Of a DNA stretch of 64,000 bases, positions 57,550-64,000 are shown one piece after another. Where the stretch lies: the NCBI RefSeq assembly GCF_014898055.3, contig NW_023603184.1, positions 120,642,615-120,706,614 on the forward strand. Reading direction: 5' to 3'. Every line of letters begins with the position of its first letter. Position 1 is the first letter of the stretch. Source of the stretch: Talpa occidentalis (lineage: Eukaryota > Chordata > Mammalia > Eulipotyphla > Talpidae). Position numbers and translations under genes: made by a program. The notes under the pieces were generated by a model, which worked only from the letters and a program-made list of their open reading frames with translations, was not told the DNA's origin and did no database searches.

Positions 57550-57932
57550 AATAATCTAACTACACGACATTCTGGAAAATAAAACTGTGGAGACAATGGA
57601 AAGAGCAGTGGTTTCCAGGAATTAGGGAAGGGAGGAATGAATAGGCAGGTCACAGAGAATTTTTAGGGCAGAAAAACAGCTATTTGATACTGTAATGGTG
57701 AATTCATATTATTAAATATTTGTCAAAACCAGAGAAAGTACAGCACACCAACAGTGAGCCCTAATGTGAACTATGGACTTTGGATTATAATGACATGTCA
57801 GTGCAGGGTCATGGATTGTAACAAATGCACCTGTGGTTCTGGATGGCGATTGTACCTCCCTGAAGGTAGAGAATGTGAAAAAACTCAACTTTGCTGTGAA
57901 TCTAAAATGACTCTTGAAAAATAAAAGTCACG
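57550..57932 (+). mobile_element. Old LINE-1 (L1ME-type) 3' end
   Basis: Long collinear match: 'gacattctggaaaataaaactgtgg', 'cagtggtttccaggaatta', 'tttttagggcagaaaaac', 'gatactgtaatggtgaattca', 'ccctaatgtgaactatggactttgg', 'gattgtaacaaatgcacc', 'tgctgtgaatctaaaatgactcttgaaaaataaa'. The full 3' end of an old L1ME. Confidence 0.88.
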
Positions 57933-58187
57933 GGGCTTCCCCGGTGGGGCAGCAGATTGAACGCTTCGCTGTGGAGCTGTCCACAGCCTCTGCAGCGCAG
58001 TTTCGATTCCTGGCCAGCCAAGGAGATACCCACATGGTGCAGCAGACCTCTCCTGTCTCACCCCGCTGCTCCCCTCAGATATGCTTTCAGTCCATCTGCC
58101 TGGTTCTGCTCCCCACTCTGCCTCTGGTGAATCCTCTCACCCTCCTGTGCTACTGGCCTGTACCACAGTTTTTGTATAAAAATAAAT
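57933..58187 (+). mobile_element. tRNA-derived SINE, intermediate type
   Basis: Head 'ggggcttccccggtggggcagcagattgaacgcttcgctgtggagctgtccacagcc' and a diverged B box (GTTTCGATTCC). The body is complete and the tail short ('tataaaaataaata'). First of three SINEs in direct tandem. Confidence 0.9.
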
Positions 58188-58334
58188 AGGGCCTCCCCTG
58201 GTGCCGCAGCAGTTGAGCGCTGGGTTGCGAGGCTGCCCACAGCCTCTGCAGTGCCAGTTCAATCCCCAGCTACCGGCGAGGGTCCCACCAAAAAATAAAT
58301 AAATAAATAAATAAATCTCTTTTTTTAAATAAAT
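58188..58334 (+). mobile_element. Short SINE: tRNA-like head only
   Basis: Subfamily A head ('gcagttgagcgctgggttgcgaggctgcccacagcctctgcag'), ending 'accggcgagggtcccacc' and then (AAAT)n and 'aaatctcttttttt'. The same architecture as 55005-55122. Middle member of the tandem. Confidence 0.88.
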
Positions 58335-58344
58335 AAATAAAAGT

Positions 58345-58592
58345 CAGGGGTTAAAGTCTCAGCACTATTAAGCTATTGCCAGCCGCTGTGGCCTGAGTTA
58401 GATTCAGGCCAGGGAGCTAATACACATGGCAGCAGACCTCTCCTGTCTTGCCCGCTGCTCCCCCAGCAGTGTATTTCAGTAGACTCACCTATTTTGCTCC
58501 CCACTCTGTCTCTGGTGAATCTTCTCAGCCCCCACACCTGTGGCCTACACCCTAGCTCTTATATGCATAAATAAAGAAATCTCTTTTTCAAA
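58345..58592 (+). mobile_element. tRNA-derived SINE, subfamily B, 5'-truncated
   Basis: Begins at 'ggggttaaagtctcagcactattaag', so the first ~20 bases with the A box start are missing, then full body and tail ending 'aaataaagaaatctcttttt'. The preceding 'ataaaagtca' matches the sequence before the first SINE of the trio (57923-57932). Confidence 0.88.
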
Positions 58593-58891
58593 CAGTTTAT
58601 TTTTTTTTTAATAAAATGTATTCTATTAGATGCCCTGGGTAATATAGTAGTGTATATCCTCCAACTACAACAACAAAGAAAACAGGTAAAGTAATTGAGA
58701 AAGAGGTTAAATCTCCTGTAACCAGAAAAGGAAAAGTATAAGAAAAAGTCCCTGTGCTTCAGGCTTGCCTGGTGACATCACAAAATCTCTGGCAGAGAGG
58801 ACATTTGTTTCTGTTTGGTCTGGAGAGGAGTGAAAAAGGAACCAACAACACTAGTCTCCAATTATCAGCATTCCCTTGAAGAATCATCTTT

Positions 58892-58908
58892 TTTTTTTTT
58901 TTAAAGAT

Positions 58909-58943
<35 letters not shown>

Positions 58944-59192
58944 TACAAGCACTGGTACAGTCAGAAGCGCGGGAGGGTGAGAGAATTCACCAGAGCCAGA
59001 GCGGGGAGCAGAGCATGCAGAAGGACCGAAGTACACTGCTGAGGGGAGCAGCGGGCGGCAGGAGAGGTCTGCGTGCCATGTGGGACCCTCCTCCGGTGGC
59101 CAGGGAGCAGCCGGGGATCGAACCGGCGCTGCAGAGGCTGCGGGCAGCTTCGCAACCCAGCGCTCAACCGCTGCGCCACCGGGGAGGCCCAC
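58892..59192 (-). mobile_element. tRNA-derived SINE, subfamily A (young)
   Basis: Reverse copy with intact A and B boxes, (TTTA)n tail of about nine units (58907-58942) and poly T. Perfect 14-base target-site duplications GAAGAATCATCTTT lie at 58878-58891 and 59193-59206. The simple tail lacks the GCATGCCTCTA module. Confidence 0.96.
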
Positions 59193-59206
59193 GAAGAATC
59201 ATCTTT

Positions 59207-59769
59207 GATGCTTATTTTTATTCCATTCAATATAACATATGACCATGTATCATTTTTAATTTCATATCCACATATTTTACCTCATTTAATGTAAAGTAAC
59301 TGCCCAGATATAATACCTATTTTCAATTTATGAACCAGGAAAATTGTTTGTTAATTCAGGAACTGATAGACAAACCAAAGTAGCTGTCAGAGGAACTCCC
59401 ACAAGCAAGTCATTTTCAAAAATCAGTAATAAAGGCAGAATCTCCATCTTTAAATATAAGAAATTAGCTTTCAAATACATCAAATTTTAGTTAAGTTCTA
59501 AAATTGAATGAGAAACATTCAATTTTATATTTACACCCTACTATTTTTCAATCAATTGCACAGAGTGGGCATGTATAACAAAAAGGGGGAAGAGAAACCT
59601 GATTTAACATTTTTGGGAGTATATCAGATAAAGGACATCAAATATAGTTACAAATGTTAGAGAGGCAAATTGCCCAAATTTTCATGCACAAAACCAACTT
59701 TTTATCAAGTATTTACTTACTAGACTTGTCTAACAGAAACAGAGATAACAATGTTATTTTAGTTAATTA
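59207..59769. other. No gene or named repeat seen
   Basis: AT-rich unique-looking sequence; no supported feature. Confidence 0.45.
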
Positions 59770-59991
59770 AAATATTTTTTAAGATTTATTTATTTATGCA
59801 GAATATATTACACTTTGAAAGCAGAATCAACAGTATTTGGATGTGGGGATGAGGTAAAGAAAAGAGTTGGGCTTGATTCCTGTACAGGACACAGTCACCT
59901 GGAATTTCACATGAAGGGAATGATGTGCCTGAGACTGGGCTTAAAAATGGAAGGTGTATAACTGGAGAGCAAACCAAAATAAGTAAGTAAG

Positions 59992-60030
<39 letters not shown>

Positions 60031-60044
60031 ATCTTAAATATTTG
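59770..60044 (+). mobile_element. Chimeric-looking insertion with SINE-like ends
   Basis: The left end 'aagatttatttatttatgca' (59781-59800) looks like the reverse of the SINE tail; the right end (about 59983-60035) is (TAAG/TAAA)n running to 'aaataaataaatctt', a forward SINE-like tail. The ~180 bases between are not SINE but old-repeat sequence ('gaatcaacagtatttggatgtggggatgagg'). AAATATTT borders both sides (59770-59777; about 60037-60044). Confidence 0.5.
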
Positions 60045-60380
60045 TTAAAGTCATTAAAAATTGAACCTGTCATGGAATTAACAACGAAAAGCTCATTCTA
60101 ATCAAGCCATTTAACAATAAAGAGCCAACACCTTATGAAGTGATGTCTGATTTAAAAGCAATATATAAAACCAAGGCCCCTGAGTCCTTCTTCCATTCAA
60201 CAAAATGGTCATTTTGACCTAGAGAATTTCTCCCAAGGTGTGAAAACATCTGGGTGCCAAGAAAGGGCATCAAAATATGATTGGGTCAGAAGAATTTCCT
60301 TTAATTAACACACCCCTTGTAGCATCCCAGGAATAAGTTCTATCCACAAATACATGAACTAATTAAAAGAACACCTCATC

Positions 60381-60531
60381 TGGGAGGAGGGAGTAGGATC
60401 AAAACAAGTAGGGATGAGAATTTTATGGGGACTATAACCAAGATGAAAATGCGTACATTGTGCAAAAATGAAAAAGATGTAAAAAATATATAAAATTAAA
60501 AAAAATTAAAAATAAAGAAAAAAAGACTAAA
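60381..60531 (+). mobile_element. Severely truncated young LINE-1 (lineage A 3' UTR)
   Basis: Only 151 bases: 'gggaggagggagtaggatcaaaacaag', 'ggggactataaccaagatgaaaatgcg', 'tgcaaaaatgaaaaagatgtaaaaaatatataaaa' and poly(A)-rich tail. Perfect 16-base target-site duplications AAAAGAACACCTCATC lie at 60365-60380 and 60532-60547. Confidence 0.94.
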
Positions 60532-60547
60532 AAAAGAACACCTCATC

Positions 60548-61187
60548 AAAAGGACAAGAAATTCATTTCAAGAGAAAATGTTTACTTTGCATATTTTATT
60601 AATAATTTATCAACATTTAATATATTGATGTGTTTTAATAAATTGTTAAGTATTATAATGACAGAAACTCTTATATTAACTCATATTAAATCTTAACTCT
60701 CAGCACCTTGGAATCATATTTTTATTGCAAAGTATCATAGGATAAAAACAAGTTTTTTTAATGTATTACACTTGGATAAGATTCTGCCTAAGGAAGTAAA
60801 ATTCACGTATGAGTTCAAAGAGAAAAAGGGACAATGTAAACTTTCCAAGATTGAAAGAAGTGCTTACCAATGTATTTCTTAAATGATGTGGGGCACATCA
60901 AGTCACAATAATGTTTAACTTCCATTCAATATATTTTAAACAGTGATAGAACTTTTCCATTTTTAAAGTCAACATTTACATTATACCCGGAATTACATCC
61001 TTTGTGCCTTGCTCACTTTATGATAAGAAATTCTAGGTGGTAACTCTAGGTGGTAATCTAAAAAATGTGCAAGGGACATTTTGTGAAAATCTTTTAGAGG
61101 TGGAAGTTGGGGATGAAAATGTCGCAGAGCTGCCCATGAGCATCACTAGATGTCCTGCTTGATCCTCCCTTAGATTCACCCAAGATT
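60548..61187. other. No gene seen; small tandem duplication
   Basis: Unique-looking. 'tctaggtggtaa' is repeated in tandem at about 61032-61056. Confidence 0.45.
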
Positions 61188-61202
61188 AGTTGCAAAAATC
61201 TT

Positions 61203-61536
61203 TATTTATTTATTTATTTTATTTATTTATTTTTAATAGAGGCATGTTTTATTTATTTATTTATTTGTTTGTTCATTTGTTTTGTTTTATACATGCACTG
61301 GGCACAGTCAGAAGCGCGGGAGGGTGAGAGAATTCACCAGAGCCAGAGCGGGGAGCAGAACAGGCAGAAGGACCGAAGTACACTGCTGAGGGGAGCAGCG
61401 GGTGGCAGGAGAGGTCTGCGCACCATGTGGGACCCTCCTCCTGTGGCCGGGGAGCAGCCGGGAATCGAACCGGCGCCGCAGAGGCTGCGGGCAGCTTCGC
61501 AACCCAGCGCTCTACCGCTGCGCCACCGGGAGGCCC
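61203..61536 (-). mobile_element. tRNA-derived SINE, subfamily A (young)
   Basis: Reverse copy with tail of (TTTA)n, the TAGAGGCATG module and further (TTTA)n. Perfect 15-base target-site duplications AGTTGCAAAAATCTT lie at 61188-61202 and 61537-61551. The A box on the minus strand is TGGCGCAGCGG and the B box is GGTTCGATTCC. Confidence 0.96.
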
Positions 61537-61551
61537 AGTTGCAAAAATCTT

Positions 61552-62330
61552 GATCGAGCTAGAGACTAAACCAAGAAGCCACATTCACAGTGACTTCCTG
61601 TTCCTGTGTAAGTCTTTAAAAGAACTGTCCCAGTTAAAGCCTGTCTGAAATCTTGAGAATACTATCAACAACCAAAAAAAGGATAAACAAACATTTCCTT
61701 CTGTACTGTTTCCTTGACTAAGGAGGGTGGGCTGTTTCAGAACTGTTCATGACACCCTGATTATACATATTTAAGAAGGAACCAAAACAAACAAAAAACA
61801 AAAAAAGCTTAGCAATATTGTCTACCATCGATCCTTTTACCAGGGCTATTAATATAACAGAAAATTAATCCCTTCATCTTAGAGATTACAATGGAATCTT
61901 CCAAGGAGGAAGAAGAGAGGTAAACAGTAAGGAATTGGGAAGGATGATGGGGAAGAAGAAAACACAGCAGCAGAAATTGGCACTAGATCATTCACTCAAT
62001 AGTTACTGCTGACCTACTATCAGGTTAACCAGAGCTGAGGCTAATGTGGGGATGCAAACGTTTTCCCCAGAAGTGAAGAACAAATAAGTGGTTCAGCTCC
62101 AACCTTCCCAATCCACACACTAATCAAGGGGCTAAAAATGGATTAAACCCAGAAGTGAGAGGCTCAACAAAGAAGCTCACTCCCTTCCACATAAGAAGGA
62201 AAATGAAAGTGCTCATTAAATACATCTGCATTTAGAACATCGGAAGACTAAGCAGTTCTGTGACAAACACTCTCTTCAGATGGCAATTCCAGATACTTCC
62301 CAGGAAATTCTAAAAAAGAAAACAAAGTAG
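61552..62330. other. No gene or named repeat seen
   Basis: Unique-looking sequence; no supported feature. Confidence 0.45.
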
Positions 62331-62575
62331 GGGCCTCCCAGGTGGTGTAAGGGGTAAAGACAATGCTGTCACCAGCCACTGCAACCTGAGTTTGATCCCC
62401 AGCCAGGGAGCTACTCACATGGCGCAGCAGACCTCTCCTGTCTCTCCCGCTGCCCCCCTCAGCACTATATTTCAGTCAGTCTGCTGTTCTGTTTGTGGTG
62501 AATCCTCTCACCCCTCTCTGGCCTGCACCCAGTTCTTATATGCATAAATAAATACATCTTTAAAAAAAAAAAAAA
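62331..62575 (+). mobile_element. tRNA-derived SINE, subfamily B (diverged)
   Basis: Head 'ggggcctcccaggtggtgtaaggggtaaagacaatgctgtcaccagcc' with deletions, body shortened ('gctgttctgtttgtggtgaatcctc'), tail with AATAAA, TCTTT and A15. Flanking A/G-rich sequence ('aagaaaacaaag' versus 'aaagaaagaaagacaa') gives only a weak duplication. Confidence 0.9.
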
Positions 62576-63849
62576 AGAAAGAAAGACAACAGTGTGAAGT
62601 TACTGTAGGGTGAGGTCTTGGGAAAGCCTCAGTATCTCAGCACTATCACCAGTTACAACTGTTTTCGAATAAAAACAAGTTCCACGGCTTCTGTACATCA
62701 CAGCTCTTTACCCAAAGGGGAATGATGAGTAATATCCTTTTGGGCCTGTATACAATGGGGTCCCTCTTCTAAACCAGCTTAGAAGTGGGTGACACATTCT
62801 AATATGGATCAAGCAGATGATATGATACAAGAACTCCACAGTAATTACGCAGGCACACATTTCAGGATTCTAACCAGGATGTCTGTATGGTGTTTCAGTC
62901 TGTATCCTAAATATAGCTATAGGAATGGCATGTGATTTTATCAGTTCTGTTTAAGAACAGAACAGGTGAATGAAATGTACCTCAAGTTGAGCTGAGAAAA
63001 ATCAAGAGCTCTACCCCCCGTAAGAGGCAGCAACTAGTTTTTCTATCCAAAAAATGGGGATTCTAGAGTGGGTCTCCTATCTCCCCCAGATAATTTATAA
63101 TATTTTTCAGAAAATGTGGAGGTCTTCAGAAAGCTTAGATATTGAATCACTGTCAATGCCTTCTAAAGTTATGTACTTCATGAACTTCCTTACAAATTTC
63201 TTTATCTTTAAGAATTTTGTCTTAATTCTTTCCCTCTGGAAGATCAGAAGAAAAAAAAAAAGGAAGATCACTTTTAGATGAAGGATGACATGTGTTGACT
63301 GACCTCCCTTCTGCCCCTCACTAACCAGTTCAAGGTGCCTACTTTCTTCCAACATGAAAAGGAACTCCGGGCCTAGAAGGAGTTTTAAAATAACTCCAAT
63401 CAGTTTGGAAGTACAAGGGTGGGTGGTAGATTCTCTTTTTAATTATAATGACATGAACACTGGAAAACACACACACACATACTCACCCAAACTAATAACT
63501 CACACAGAACTTGCCAGATTTAGTTTGAGAGAATTTTCTAGAAATAATGAGAAACATTAGATAGTAGACACAATTTATATTTATTTTTAACTTTATAACT
63601 TCCATTTGTAATAATTAAGAATACCTTTAAAATATGTTTAATGGTTTAAATTGGCTTTCCATAAAATTAAAGCCATTTCCAAGCCCATATTAATCTAGAA
63701 ACTCTAATTAAAGAAAGAACTAAAAATAGTATTTTAGCACACAATGGAAAACAGAAAATACTAAGATTTTCTATTTCACTTTCAAATATAAAAGGTAAAG
63801 CTCTCCCCCATCTTCGCTCTTTGAGAGCATTAAAAGTACATTTTAGGGC
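62576..63849. other. No gene seen; short (CA)n
   Basis: Unique-looking. (CA)n at about 63466-63479. Short open frames at 63054-63355 on both strands have no recognisable signature. Confidence 0.45.
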
Positions 63850-63960
63850 CTCCCCACAGACCAACTGCATCAGAATCATGTAAGGGACCTTAAAAAAATA
63901 AAACAGGTAAAGACCCCTGGGATCCACTCTAGGCCTCATGAACCAGAATTCCAAGAATAT
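63850..63960 (+). mobile_element. Probable MER5A-like remnant
   Basis: 'ccaactgcatcagaatcatgtaagggaccttaaaaaaata' and 'gacccctgggatccactctaggcctcatgaaccagaattc' match MER5A blocks in order ('gcatcagaatcacctgggaggcttgttaaaa', 'cctgggccccaccccagacctactgaatcagaat'). Confidence 0.6.
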
Positions 63961-64000
63961 GAATTTAGTTATAAAATTCTAGCAAGTTTAAAAACTACAG

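Noticed and set aside
63846..63856. Possible SINE head (GGGCCTCCCC)
   Set aside because: Only ten bases match; what follows is MER5A-like, with no A box, B box or SINE body.
1..64000. CRISPR arrays, insertion sequences, operons, riboswitches or other prokaryotic systems
   Set aside because: None seen; repeat types, AT-rich non-coding composition and retrotransposon signatures are mammalian.

Overview
The window is non-coding DNA from a placental mammal. There is no operon-like gene packing, no open frame longer than about 200 codons, and every frame with a familiar protein signature is a piece of a LINE-1 retrotransposon. The sequence is dominated by interspersed repeats. The most informative is a tRNA-derived SINE with about 28 copies, starting GGGCCTCCC(T/C)GGTGG, with pol III A and B boxes, a roughly 150-base body and a tail rich in AATAAA. 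I do not recognise it as Alu, B1/B2, carnivore CAN, vespertilionid Ves or the ruminant/cetacean SINEs. From memory it best fits the Rhin-1 type of rhinolophoid (horseshoe or leaf-nosed) bats. I could not check this, so the host is given as 'laurasiatherian mammal, probably a rhinolophoid bat'.

Layout. 1-9.9 kb: mostly old DNA (L1M, MER5A and MIR remnants), two SINEs, a twin-primed L1 at 3.9-4.35 kb and a perfect CRE palindrome at 4.65 kb. 9.9-16 kb: SINEs, a 129-base L1 tail insertion, and an L1 whose left target-site copy was later hit by a SINE. 16-20.4 kb: no repeat I can name. 20.4-31 kb: scattered SINEs, MIRs, an L1M, an LTR-like segment near 24 kb, and a polyadenylated minus-strand unit near 29.2 kb. 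31-33 kb: two L1s, a SINE inside another SINE, and a 40-base inverted duplication. 33-40.8 kb: repeat-poor, with L1ME, L2 and MIR remnants and an RFX X-box at 40.13 kb beside a 97-codon open frame. 40.8-49 kb: the densest repeats, including about 1.1 kb of L1 ORF2 3' region and a young L1 inside a MER5A. 49-64 kb: L2, more SINEs and L1s, an AT-rich perfect palindrome at 52.97 kb, a tandem SINE trio at 58 kb and a chimeric-looking insertion at 59.8-60.0 kb.

No gene network can be described. The window reads as intergenic or intronic DNA shaped by L1 machinery: most SINEs and the young L1s are flanked by 8-20 base target-site duplications, A-rich 3' ends are the rule, and the L1s are heavily 5'-truncated. 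At least two L1 3'-UTR lineages and three SINE sequence types are present. Boundaries of elements with duplications are good to a few bases; those of ancient repeats are approximate.
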